Shown in pieces: positions 30,929 through 41,170 of a stretch of DNA of 64,000 bases. Numbering within the stretch: the first letter of the stretch is position 1; each line of letters starts with the position of its first letter. The stretch comes from Ornithodoros turicata. Its lineage: Eukaryota; Arthropoda; Arachnida; Ixodida; Argasidae. The stretch is from the NCBI RefSeq assembly GCF_037126465.1, contig NW_026999445.1:186001-250000 (forward strand), in the 5' to 3' direction. The translations under genes were made by a program, and so were the position numbers. The notes beneath the pieces are model-generated. The model did no database searches and was not told the origin of the DNA. It saw only the letters and a program-made list of their open reading frames with translations.

Positions 30929-33550
30929 GAGAAACTCACCTTGTATATGCGGGAACGGAAGGGAGAAACCCTACAAGAACTCATGAAAAGAGCGGAACAA
31001 TACGTGGAAGCGCACAGTTTGAAAAATTTTGGGAAGAAGGCGACCGGGCCAAAAAGCGAAAGCAGAGCAGTGGTAGAGAAGAGGCATGAGGCCGGAAGTA
31101 AACGAATTGACAACACAGAGAGGGACCGTCCACACTGCTATTTATGCAATCGGGTTGGGCATCGACCTCAAGATTGTAGGAGCGCTACCGGAAAGCCACC
31201 ACCACCCAGATGCAGACGATGCGGCAGGTTAGGACACAGTACTTGGAATTGCCGGTCTCGAGTCGAAGAGCAGCCTAGGCCCCCCCTAAAAGAAACCCAG
31301 AAGGAGTCGGTGTCACTATGCGTGCAGGAAGGGTTCGTGGAGCTAAAGAGCGGCGCGAAGATCCCGGTAATCCAAACAGCCGTATACAGAGACAAGGAAG
31401 CCTATGGCGTAAACAGGTTGCCAGTAACCGAAGGGAAAGTCGGGGACAAGAGTGTGAAGGTTCTCAAGGACACCGGGTGTAATACTGTCATTGTGAAGAG
31501 GTCTTTGGTGCGGGACGACGAACTAACCGGATCTGTACACCCAGTCTTCCTCGTAGACCACACAGTGAGAATGCTCCCTGAAGCTGATATTTTTGTTCAG
31601 ACTCCGTTTTTCACGGGGCAAATTAAGGCCCGTTGCATGGAGAACCCGATGTATGATTTAGTACTTGGCAATATAGAGGGTTGCCGGAGTGCGGAAGACC
31701 CTGATTTACACTGGGATAAGGCCACAGAAACTCCTACTGTGGACGGCGTGAACATAGCTCCGAAACAGACGAGCCCCCAAGACAAGCGATCAGAAATAAG
31801 CAGCGAGGAAGAACGGCTATGTACTAGGGAGGAAGCTGCTGATTTAGAGGCTGAGGTACACGCGGTTGTAACCAGGCAGCAAGCCCAGAAGACGGAGGCT
31901 TCCTTTCGGAAGTTAAAAATTCCGGACTTAGCGATTACACTAAACTCAGATGATTTTTCAAGAGACCAACGGGAAGACGCGACTCTACAAAAATGCTTCG
32001 CCGAAATAGGCATTACACGAAGAACACGAAGAAATGGCAGTGGAAAAACCAGCTACGTGCTAAAGGATAACAGGCTGTATCGTAAATGCGCAGCAGACTC
32101 GAGCCGAGAGGAGGTGTTACAGTTAGTTGTGCCCAAGAAGTACCGCAATTCAGTGGTCGAACTGGCTCATGCTGGTATGATGGCAGGACACCTGGGAAGC
32201 GGTAAAACAGCAGACCGGGTACTGATGGAATTTTACTGGCCGGGACTTCAAGCCGACGCAAAACGCTTCGTGGCTAGCTGCGACATCTGCCAACGCACCA
32301 CCCCACGCGGCAAGACGGCCAAGGCACCGTTACAGAAGATGCCGGTGATAGACACACCATTCAAGCGTGTGGCTATCGACATCGTTGGTCCTTTGCAGCC
32401 ACCGTCCACAAGAGGGAATAGATACATATTGACGCTGATGGACTACGGAACACGTTTCCCTGAAGCTGTGCCGCTGCCTAGTATTGAGACTGAAAGAGTG
32501 GCCGAAGCCCTGGTCAACATATTCAGCCGAGTGGGAGTTCCGGAGGAAATCCTTTCTGACCGCGGGTCGAACTTCACTTCAGAACTAATGAAGGAGGTAG
32601 CAAGATTGCTGTCACTGAGACAATTGACGACCACCCCTTATCACCCAATGACCAATGGGCTGGTTGAAAAGTTTAACGGCACGTTGAAGACGATGTTGCG
32701 ACGGATGTGCGCCGAAAGACCAAGGGACTGGGACCGTTACCTTGCTCCCCTGCTCTTCGCATACAGGGAGGTGCCGCAAGAAAGCCTAGGATTTTCCCCG
32801 TTCGAACTACTATATGGACGTCATGTTAGGGGACCACTGACAATTTTGCGTGAACTGTGGGTTAAAGAAGAAATCGAGCCAGAGATAAGGACCACATATC
32901 AGTATGTTTTCGACTTACGAAATAGGCTTGAAGAAACGTGCAAGCTCGCACATGAAGAGCTTGAACGGGCATCCGAACGTTATGCCCGCTATTACAACGC
33001 ACGAGCACAGGAGCGCAGACTAAAAGCGGGCGATAAGGTACTGCTTCTGCTGCCGACAGACTCAAACAAATTTACCATGCTGTCGAAAGGTCCGTTTGTG
33101 ATTACTCAACGGCGGGGAGCTGTTGATTATGTTGGCGATCTGGGTCACATGGCAAAGATTTTCCATATCAATATGCTCAAAAAGTATGAAGACCGTGGCG
33201 CTGAATCGGCAGAGACACCTACACAAGTGGCAATGACCGTTGTAGAACTCCGTGACGAATATCAGGACGTCGAAATCCCGGAATTCAATTATGTCCCGAA
33301 GGAAACATATCAACATGTTCGTATCGCGCCATCTCTAAGTCCCAGTCAGGAGCAGCAGTTGCGCGGCCTCATCGGAAAGCACAAGGGAATTTTCTCCGAC
33401 GTTCCGGGAATGACAAATGAAATCCAGTGTGATCTTCAGTTGAACACAACTCGCCCGCCCGATCACCACGAGGCAATTCCCTCTACCTTTTGCGGTTCGA
33501 CAATCTGTGGAGGAAGAAGTTCGAGAAATGCTGCGAATGGGCGTTATTGA
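30929..33550 (+). CDS. Gag C-terminus, protease and integrase polyprotein
   Basis: A frame of ~870 codons continuing gag. Two zinc knuckles, CYLCNRVGHRPQDC and CRRCGRLGHSTWNC, lie near residues 66-104. Protease LKDTGCN is near residue 175. The integrase zinc module (HAGMMAGH, CDICQR) spans ~406-452, and the core acidic residues are in VAIDIVGPL (~480), SDRGSNF (~540) and NGLVEKFNG (~577). A GPF-like C-terminal module (LSKGPFVI) follows, then the N-terminal edge of RT (SPSQEQQLRGLIGKHKGIFSDV). Integrase thus comes directly before RT. The frame is lost near 33470-33485, where RT continues in another frame. All three integrase acids and the protease Asp are present. Confidence 0.9.
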   Translation, partial: EKLTLYMRERKGETLQELMKRAEQYVEAHSLKNFGKKATGPKSESRAVVEKRHEAGSKRIDNTERDRPHCYLCNRVGHRPQDCRSATGKPPPPRCRRCGRLGHSTWNCRSRVEEQPRPPLKETQKESVSLCVQEGFVELKSGAKIPVIQTAVYRDKEAYGVNRLPVTEGKVGDKSVKVLKDTGCNTVIVKRSLVRDDELTGSVHPVFLVDHTVRMLPEADIFVQTPFFTGQIKARCMENPMYDLVLGNIEGCRSAEDPDLHWDKATETPTVDGVNIAPKQTSPQDKRSEISSEEERLCTREEAADLEAEVHAVVTRQQAQKTEASFRKLKIPDLAITLNSDDFSRDQREDATLQKCFAEIGITRRTRRNGSGKTSYVLKDNRLYRKCAADSSREEVLQLVVPKKYRNSVVELAHAGMMAGHLGSGKTADRVLMEFYWPGLQADAKRFVASCDICQRTTPRGKTAKAPLQKMPVIDTPFKRVAIDIVGPLQPPSTRGNRYILTLMDYGTRFPEAVPLPSIETERVAEALVNIFSRVGVPEEILSDRGSNFTSELMKEVARLLSLRQLTTTPYHPMTNGLVEKFNGTLKTMLRRMCAERPRDWDRYLAPLLFAYREVPQESLGFSPFELLYGRHVRGPLTILRELWVKEEIEPEIRTTYQYVFDLRNRLEETCKLAHEELERASERYARYYNARAQERRLKAGDKVLLLLPTDSNKFTMLSKGPFVITQRRGAVDYVGDLGHMAKIFHINMLKKYEDRGAESAETPTQVAMTVVELRDEYQDVEIPEFNYVPKETYQHVRIAPSLSPSQEQQLRGLIGKHKGIFSDVPGMTNEIQCDLQLNTTRPPDHHEAIPSTFCGSTICGGRSSRNAANGRY

Positions 33551-34712
33551 AGAGTCGAAGTCACCGTACAACTCTCCCACGCTTCTCGTCGAGAAACCGG
33601 ACGGCACCAATCGACTTTGCATCGATTTCCGACAGCTTAACAAGCACTTGGTCGCCGACGGAGAGCCAATCCCACGAGCCGACTGCGTACTGGCAGAAGT
33701 TGGAAGGCACAAGTACTTCACCAAAATGGATATGACTAAGGGCTACTGGCAAGTACCCTTAAGCCCAGAGTCCAAGGAACTGACGGCATTTTCAACATCA
33801 AGGGGACATTATCACTTCGTCACCATGCCATTTGGCATCAAGACTGCTCCAGCAGTATTCGCGAAGTTGATGCGACGGATTCTGGATGGCATACTCCATG
33901 TGTACCACTACTACAACGACGTGCTGATAGCGACCTCGTCATGGGAAGAGCATCTTACAGCAGTAAACAGGGTACTTGAAAGGATTTCGAGGGCCGGACT
34001 GACAATAAGGCCCACCAAGTGCGAGATGGGGTTCCAACAGCTCCCATTCCTCGGCCATACGGTGGGAAGCGGAAACCTGTCCCCACAGGAGGCCATACTT
34101 CAAAGGATTCAGGATGCGCCGAAGCCGAAAACCAAGAAACAAGTTCGATCATTCCTGGGATTGGCCGGATATTATCGCGATTTTGTGCAAAACTACGCAT
34201 CACTAGCCGCACCACTCACAGACCTCACAAAAAAGAGAGCCAAAAACGTAGTCGAGTGGACAGAGGCTCATCAGGCAGCCTTCGATGCCCTCAAGCGTGC
34301 GTTATCTGAGCCACCGATCTTGAGAGCCCCTGATTTCCAGAAACCATTTGTACTGAGGACGGACGCTTCAGACGTAGGTCTGGGTACAGTACTCCTACAG
34401 GAGGGAGAAAACGACTTGCATCCCGTTGCATTTGGAAGCCGCAAACTGTCCCCGCGAGAGCAAGCATATTCGGCAATTGAGAAAGAATGTCTCGCGATTG
34501 TATGGGCAATAAAGCGGTTTCATATTTTCCTATATGGCACACGCTTCACGCTCCAGACAGACCATCAACCTCTGAAGTACCTTAATGAATCTAAGTTCCT
34601 TAACATGAGGATTTTGCGATGGGCTTTAGTTCTACAAGAATACGATTTCAAAGTAGAATACATCCGAGGACAAGAAAATGTGGGAGCAGACTACATGAGT
34701 AGAATTGAATAA
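33480..34712 (+). pseudogene. Reverse transcriptase and RNase H (catalytic Asp changed)
   Basis: About 400 residues in the frame shifted relative to the upstream polyprotein. RT motifs in order: EKPDGTNRLCIDFRQLNKHL, MDMTKGYWQVPLS, TMPFGIKTAPAVFAKLM, then the active-site box, which reads YYND where YxDD is expected. The first Asp is Asn (codon AAC at 33915-33917). Next are the connection (FLGHTV, RSFLGLAGYYRDF) and RNase H with LRTDASDVGLG, IEKECLAIVW and LQTDHQPLKYL, keeping its Asp, Glu and Asp. TAA ends the frame at 34710-34712. The frameshift and the Asp-to-Asn change should abolish RT activity in this copy. Confidence 0.9.
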
Positions 34713-35292
34713 GTTGGCCCCAATAGTGATACTGATACCCACATTGTTTGTGTATGTACTGTGAGGTAATGCAGCGTTGACAATTGTCCCTATCGTAAAA
34801 TGAAATGTGGTTGTGAACTTGTATTATTATGTATGACCATGACACCGTCATGATTGTGATTCCTATTGTCCTGTGTATTATATGGTTAATATGTAATTGT
34901 AATGTGTTGTCGTCGAATCACGAATACTATTGTGTGTTGTGATTGGGAGTGATGCAGGAAAGTGACTGCAAGTAGTGAATTGCCGTAAAGGTGTATATAT
35001 AATAATAGTGATACAAAGTAGCGAATGTGATTTGTTTTCGTCTATACCAGCAGTCATTCACTCGCATACGGTGCGTTGCTTTTATTGGCCATTGCTAATT
35101 ATCACCCCATGTTCTAATACGTTACTGCGGGTGATTTCCCCGACATGTGTGTGACTTTTATGGTAAACGTGTCTTATGTTTGTTTACGTGAATTGAGTGT
35201 TCCCATATTAGTCGCTTGGTCGTGGCTGCCATATTGTTTTGTCGAGGTTCATGAATATTGAAATTTCCTCTTCAAAGGAAACAATATTCTTC
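34713..35292 (+). other. 3' non-coding region of the LTR element
   Basis: About 580 bp between the pol stop and the polypurine tract. No env frame; short repeated TGTGATTG and TATTGT words only. Confidence 0.6.
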
Positions 35293-35301
35293 GGGAGGGG
35301 G
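35293..35301 (+). promoter_or_regulatory. Polypurine tract
   Basis: GGGAGGGGG, followed by TAA and then the TG of the 3' LTR. This is the expected plus-strand primer. Confidence 0.8.
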
Positions 35302-35304
35302 TAA

Positions 35305-36421
35305 TGTAACAAAACCAAGATGACCGTCTCACTTCGCCTCTCCCAACAGTCTTCCCCAACCCGCAAGACACCTGGGCAGGCCTCAGGGTCACACCTGGCT
35401 TTGTCTAGGTCCACCCCGCTGTGCTTTGGTCACGCTGGCACGGCTTAAGTACTTTGTCTCGTTGAAGGGTTGAATGAAAGGGACGCGCTTCCGCATAGCT
35501 GTTTTGTACACAATACCGAAAATCTGTGAGCGAATACATGAAGGTATTTTACTTCCCCATCTGTCTAGACGACGGGAGCCGTGTTTTCTGCAACAAACTG
35601 GAGAAGCACCTGTCTCCAATTAAGAGGTCATAGATGAACAGGAAATGCCAAGGACAGGGGGAAAAACAACTCTAAGGGCTAAAAGCCATTAGAAGTATGT
35701 ATATGTTTTTTTTTTAGTATTCAGGGTCGAGCAGAACAAGTCAGGGGAGAGGGATTTAAAGAAAGAGAAAATAAAAGAACAGGAGGGAATAAAAAGGATA
35801 GTGGTCTTTGTGTGGAGAGGCAGCCAGATATGTAACCCCGAACGTACGAGCCAGGACCAGTTCCGTTTTCCCGCCAGATTGCAGCTATCGTCCTAAGTGT
35901 ATATTTCCTATGTGAAGTGAAGTGAAGTGTTGTGCCTTCACCCAATTCGGACTCGGCCATCGCATCGCAAGCCAACTTCCTGAAGTTCAACCAATCCACG
36001 TCTGCCATCATCCATCCGACAGCTAAGACTTTCACTTGTTCTCCTACAAACTTTACCTATTATCGGAAGCTTGCACCAGATTTATCTGTTAGTTGACGGG
36101 TTAAATTGTAACTGTTGCATCTGTTTACATGACTAGTTGTTATAAGTAAATTTGATGTTGTTGTTCGAACACTTTTCTCTCTGTCTGATCCAGTGTTGCT
36201 TTAGCATGTGTCTTCTGACATAGGACAGTCCGCCCAATTCTTCTGTTTGTCCTAGCGGTGTTGCATTTCCTAACCGTGAGGGTCAATATCGACTGCCGGT
36301 GGAGAACGCTCATCCCTCCGAGATTAAAACGGAGGTGAAAGCCCACTTGGTGCTATCGCGAAACGACCCTTATACGATGGCGGGACCACCCCCTTTAGAT
36401 GCACCCTAACTTTCAGTGACA
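35305..36421 (+). repeat. 3' LTR
   Basis: Starts TGTAACAAAACC and ends CAGTGACA; followed by target duplication GTGCT at 36422-36426. Confidence 0.93.
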
Positions 36422-37153
36422 GTGCTACAGTTGTACTTACCGGGCCACAACTGTGACCCAGTGAACTTTACTGTTCCCTGTCGGCACAGAAAGACTACAA
36501 TAAACTTGTCTGTACTTTGTCTTTTCGGTCACAGGTGCATGACTGTTTATGTGTGCAAGCACGGGAAGTTCTCCGAATTTAAAAACTGCAGCTGAAACTT
36601 TTTTTCGTGGTTGCTGTTGCCCATGCCGAATTTTCATGCCCAGGCCTGGTCCAAGACTACTTTCTTTGAGTTATCTGCCCGAGCGATGACCACTCTGTGA
36701 ATGCGCAGCCCGTCATAAGCTAGACTTTCTCCATGACTTACTCGCCCGGGCTGCTCCCGAACGCTTTATGCATGTCCCGTACCCGGCCTACACCCACAAA
36801 ACCCATGGCATTCCCAATGTGAGCTCTACTTACGGAAAGCGGTCTAACGTGCTCATTGTTCTGGGGCAAAATGTATCCTCACTTAATAGCATGTCGCAAA
36901 GATAATAGTCTTGGTCTATGTGTAATCTGACAGCTCGATTTTGTGTACAGCATATCACATGTTTTGCATCAAAGCATGCTACAAGGTCACACATGTTTGG
37001 ATCGGTGGCTTGAATGTTTTGGTGTACAGCATCCCAGGCACGCAGCAATGGCGAAGGGCAAAAACGGTCTCTCAGTGACCCTTACAACCTCCACTCCTCA
37101 GGTTCTCCATTGACTATATGAACCTCCACAGAGAACTTCCGTGTGGCCAGAAT

Positions 37154-37335
37154 ACTTACAGAGCTTTCCGGTTCTGGCTGCTGAAACCTCTGTATTAAAT
37201 ATCCATGGCGATTGCTTTCTTTCACATACATGTACACAGGTACAATGCGATATGTGTACATATATATGGAGAAAGAAAACAATCAATACCCCATGGGCAT
37301 TTAATACGGGGGTTTCACCAGAACTGGGAAGCCCT
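37154..37335. repeat. Diverged inverted repeat
   Basis: CTTTCCGGTTCTGG...TGTATTAAATATCCATGG pairs with CCCATGGGCATTTAATACGG...CCAGAACTGGGAAG across a TACATGTACA centre. The arms of ~65 bp are degenerate. Confidence 0.6.
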
Positions 37336-37360
37336 GTAAGTCTGTCCACGCGGAAACGCT

Positions 37361-37600
37361 CTGTTATAAAAAAAGTACGGATATTCTGTACTTTTACCAA
37401 GTTTTCTGTAATCTGCACAGTGCTTCTGTAAATGCACTGAACAGAAATTCTGTAAAATACAATAAAATACAACGGATTGCTCTGTAATCAAAAAGTACGG
37501 ATATTCTGTACTTTTACTAAGTCTTCTGTAATTTTCACAAGGTTTCTGTAAATACTATGAACAGATATTCTGTAAAATAAACAGATCGCTCTGGGCGTTT
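37361..37600. repeat. Two tandem 120-bp subterminal repeats
   Basis: AAAGTACGGATATTCTGTAC recurs exactly 120 bases apart, and the units share TTCTGTAA words throughout. They sit just inside the proposed right end at 37649. Confidence 0.85.
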
Positions 37601-37651
37601 TTTTTTTCAGAGCTTTTTCTATAAAAAGAGCCCGATATTTTTTTCAGTGTA

Positions 37652-38555
37652 CGTATTTTTTACATGTTTACTTCAGGGTGTGCATTGTTCTATACCACAC
37701 AGGCCATATTTCATGCGTAATAGTTTCGCAAATAAACACGTACGGGTCGGTCTCATAGTGCTTTTGAGTTAGGCATAGTGTCTTCAGATCAGGGTATATG
37801 TATCCTGATTTGCTGGGCCATACAGATATTATTAAGGGTAGTGCAACATTTCCCACTACTTGAACCATGCTAACATTGCCAGATTAAGGAACATTACACT
37901 GCGCTGTATGTTCCACACTCAGTTGTCTCGCGACGTAAACCCCCAATTATTATATTGTCTACTCCACATGTTCAACCAGGTAGCACTTCCCAAACCCTAA
38001 TTTTTTAAACATGTGCTTGAAATTGCACAACTGCTACTCAAGTAACTCTGCCACCAAATTAGTCAGTGACGAAAGCTATATATACTTTATCACAAATTTA
38101 ATAACCTTGGTGGAAATGGTTGATGCTGCCCTCTGCCTTGTACGGTGCACTTACAAAACGGTTGTACGGTGCAGCAAAATACACAGAGTCCAAATGTTTT
38201 CCTTGTCCACAAAGCTGCCTTGGCCTGTCAAAGCTGAAAGACCCTTACCAAATTGGGGAAGCCCGAGCTTGCAGCGCAGCTGCAGCTTGCAGCGCATGAA
38301 ACTGCAGCGCTCAACGTAAATAACTGCATGCTCAGCAACTAAGGTTGGTGATACCGAAGACCTAATATTTCTAGGTTAAAAGGAACAAAGGAGAAAATAC
38401 CACTGCGGCATATTAATGTTGTTTCAAAAGTATAACACCACAAAATCTGTGAGAGTCAGTTGGTGTATTTAGTTATGTTGGTCACCTCCTGCACCAATTT
38501 TTAACAAGGTTCAATTGCGTTGCTACCAACCAGAACCTAAGCCTGTCCTAGGATC
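37652..38555. other. Non-coding intron DNA
   Basis: Nothing recognised. Confidence 0.4.
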
Positions 38556-38563
38556 TAATAATA

Positions 38564-38635
<72 letters not shown>

Positions 38636-38636
38636 T
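38556..38636. repeat. (AAT)n microsatellite
   Basis: More than 20 AAT units. It adjoins the 3' end of a minus-strand LINE fragment and probably grew from the LINE tail. Confidence 0.95.
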
Positions 38637-38639
38637 TAA

Positions 38640-38965
38640 TTCAATTCAATGTTTATTTATACTTGTGTCTAGTTAAATAATAATAACAGTCCTGCCTAAG
38701 CCCGAGGGAGCGTGTGAGCAGGGACTGGAGTCAGCAGCGGTACGCGTCAATACCCACAAGATAACGGGAAAAGGTGCTAAACGGAGGTCATGGAGAAGAA
38801 AAATACAGAGGGAAACGGCACAGTAAATTACAACTTTAACAGTAATAGTATTTTTTAACAGACGCTTTAGCTGTGATTTTGTACTTACTGTTACAATCTC
38901 TGGAGGTAGGTGATTATAAATATATGGCACGTAATAGCATCCAACAATAATAATAAAAATAATAA
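38640..38965 (-). pseudogene. LINE ORF2 C-terminal fragment
   Basis: The minus-strand frame has VPYIYNHLPPEIVTVSTKSQLKRLLK, cut here to its key core YNHLPPEI plus KRLLK, which matches the end of CR1/Jockey-type ORF2 (WNxLPxEI...LKxLK). The 3' UTR follows, with a (ATT)n tail in element sense. Confidence 0.55.
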
Positions 38966-38969
38966 TCAA

Positions 38970-40436
38970 TAATAATAATATCTATCTATCTGTCTATCTG
39001 TGACCTATATGGACCTTCAACACTATTTTGGTCTAGGTTTCACACGAGGCTTCTAGTGAAATTGGAAGCTGCTCTGTAGAGCTGACAGGAGACTTGCAGA
39101 GTAGATAATTTTTTTTATTTATATTTTCCAAAGAACACGTAAAAAAAACAATGTGCTGTACCACCCTGTATTCAAAGAAATACAAATATACTTTGTTTTA
39201 GCTATGCGCATGTTAGCAGATTACAGGTGACCGATGACACACAATGGGCGTCAAGGGTGAGAACACAAGAATGCTACCACTGCAGGCACTGTCCTGAAAT
39301 TCGAAGTCACCATTTGTCAGAAAACAATGACCACGCACAGCCTAAGGATAATATTGAGCTCCTTCCATTATTCTTTTTATTGACAGCATGTTGGCTACCA
39401 TCCAGTTCATGAAAGTGGCCTTTATCGTTGAAAGAACTGTTCAACAGTAAGCGAGCTGGTGATAGTGTCCATGATGGCGAGACCTGAAGAGGAGATACAA
39501 GAAGGAACATACACACACCATTTTGAGACATTGTGTATGTCCCTTCCTATCCCTCGTCTCAGGGTGTTTCGTTTTGGACCTTCATGATGTTTCCTTCCGG
39601 AAACTTCACATATTTTTATGTAGAATTGTGAAGGTACAGCAAGCCAGGCATTGTTAGCAAATCACACAGTACTTCAAACAAGAATCCATAGATGGTACAC
39701 AGCCATCTTCAGCATTGCACACATCTATGGGACATGTTAATCACTTTGGAATGTCACAGACATGTCGTGGAGGCCGGCACATGATCAGTGGTGTTGAACA
39801 GACAACTATTTGTCATATTTTAGGCACAAAAAGCAGTTTTTGCACCTGCATGTTGAGACAGTTCTACCTCTACATACTTTGCTATGACACAAATATATTA
39901 AGCAAGAACTGTACTCTCTACTTTATTATGGTTATTAGTCAACACTGCCAAGAATGTGGGAACACAGTCTTGTACCAACTACACTCTTCAAAATGACCTT
40001 CACACACCACACATTGTAGGTCAACGAGACTCCAGAATGATGTCCTTTCCCTCCCATTTGGCTGAAAACATTTTGCTACTACTTTGCATAAGGGGAAGTT
40101 CGTACAAGAAACGCACATGTTCCTTTTTTGAGCAAATCAGTATTCAGAGCGTTACCATACTGTGGTGGGCCTGCAGTGCATTGCGTGGTATAGCACACAC
40201 TGTAAAAAATTTCACCATAGAACATGTCCCCCGTTCTAATGACAGTCTTCTCCAGTTTTTCAAACTGCCATTTCCCACAGTGCTTTATGGTATGACACAG
40301 TACTTCGAATCTTTACTGTAGTTTACTGGTTGTAGCAGAAAAAGATACCACCGTTTCCGATCACAGGACGCAAGCCATAAGTGCTATACGGCAACAGTAC
40401 ATGCTGCTGTCTAGCAGTTGTTCGTGTTTGGACATG
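38970..40436. other. Mostly non-coding; possible remnant of palindromic MITE family
   Basis: Near 39982 the sequence ACACTCTTCAAAATGACCTTCAC followed by CCAGAATGATGTCC and GGCTGAAAAC resembles a decayed left arm of the CACTCTTAAAAATG family. No coherent right arm. A (TATC)n-like run lies at 38978-39000. Otherwise nothing. Confidence 0.3.
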
Positions 40437-40444
40437 GTATAGTG

Positions 40445-41086
40445 TAGAGCCCTGCACCATCCGCGGATGGAAGCGGATATCCGCGGATATCCGCAAGATG
40501 CTTGCGGATTCGGATGAAAATTCAGAACTTTCTGCGGTGTGCGGATCGGATGCGGATGGCGCGAGGTCGGATGCGGATCGGATGCGGATACGAAAGCAGC
40601 GGATCGTTAGCGGATCGGATGCGGATATACCGCGTGCTATAATTTTTCCAACAGCAATTTATTTGTATTGCGCTGCGACAGCGAGCGAATGCTCGGGTTC
40701 ACCTTTGACCATGCACGGCCAAGACGGGAGAGAAGGCATTCTGGCGTCTCGAACCGCGCTAGCACCGACGAGGTAGCGTTCCACGCGTTACAGAAGGCTC
40801 TCCGTAACGCGTTTGTTGAAATGTTTACCTTTGCTTGACGTCGTGAGTCGTTCCGTGACAGCATGGAGGCATCCGAAATTATACCAACATATGCTTCCGG
40901 CGGTCTTTACGCGTCCTTCGAAACGTGCGGATTTTGCGGATCGGATGCGGATGGTGCGTTTTGGTCAGCGGATCGGATGCGGATGTAAACCGTTGTGTGT
41001 GCTGCGGATGCGGATCGGATGCGGTAACGGTTGCGCGGATGCGGGTCGGATGCGGATGCCAAAAAACTCATCCACGCAGGGCTCTA
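40445..41086. mobile_element. hAT-like MITE with GCGGAT-reiterated ends
   Basis: The left end TAGAGCCCTGC and the inverse of the right end TAGAGCCCTGC match. Just inside, both ends are built of GCGGATCGGATGCGGAT-type repeats (40464-40630 and 40926-41065). The interior of ~290 bp is unique. TAGAG-type ends suggest hAT, but the flanking 8-mers do not match. Confidence 0.65.
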
Positions 41087-41170
41087 GAGTGCATGCAGGG
41101 TAAATTCCATGGTTAGAATATCCAAACGTGAACAACAATTAGATTACATGATGTAGAATGCTGTATAGTA

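Larger units (their letters stand above)
28864..36421 (+). mobile_element. Complete LTR retrotransposon, gypsy-type with integrase before RT
   Basis: A 7558-bp element with TG...CA LTRs (28864-30014 and 35305-36421), a primer site, a polypurine tract and an exact 5-bp target duplication GTGCT (28859-28863 and 36422-36426). Coding order is gag, two zinc knuckles, protease, integrase, RT, RNase H. Placing integrase before RT is copia-like, while the RT and RNase H read as Ty3/gypsy; this arrangement is known from Gmr1-like elements. No env. The LTRs differ by about a dozen substitutions plus one ~32-bp indel and a T-run difference. A gag stop, a frameshift and an RT active-site change disable it. 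Confidence 0.93.
24724..37649. mobile_element. Possible large TIR element, CACTGAAAAAAAT ends, interrupted
   Basis: The left end CACTGAAAAAAATTTC and the right end (inverse) CACTGAAAAAAATATC match for 13 bases, and TA flanks both (24722-24723 and 37650-37651). Both ends also carry subterminal TTCTGTAAAAT words. Removing the LTR retrotransposon at 28864-36421 and its TSD would leave about 5.4 kb. No transposase frame is recognised inside, and the interior is AT-rich and featureless. It could instead be two unrelated small insertions with similar ends. Confidence 0.4.

Noticed and set aside
34713..35292. env gene in the LTR element
   Set aside because: No long frame, signal peptide or membrane segment between pol and the polypurine tract.
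40437..41094. 8-bp TSD for the GCGGAT element
   Set aside because: The flanking 8-mers GTATAGTG and GAGTGCAT do not match, so no duplication is claimed.
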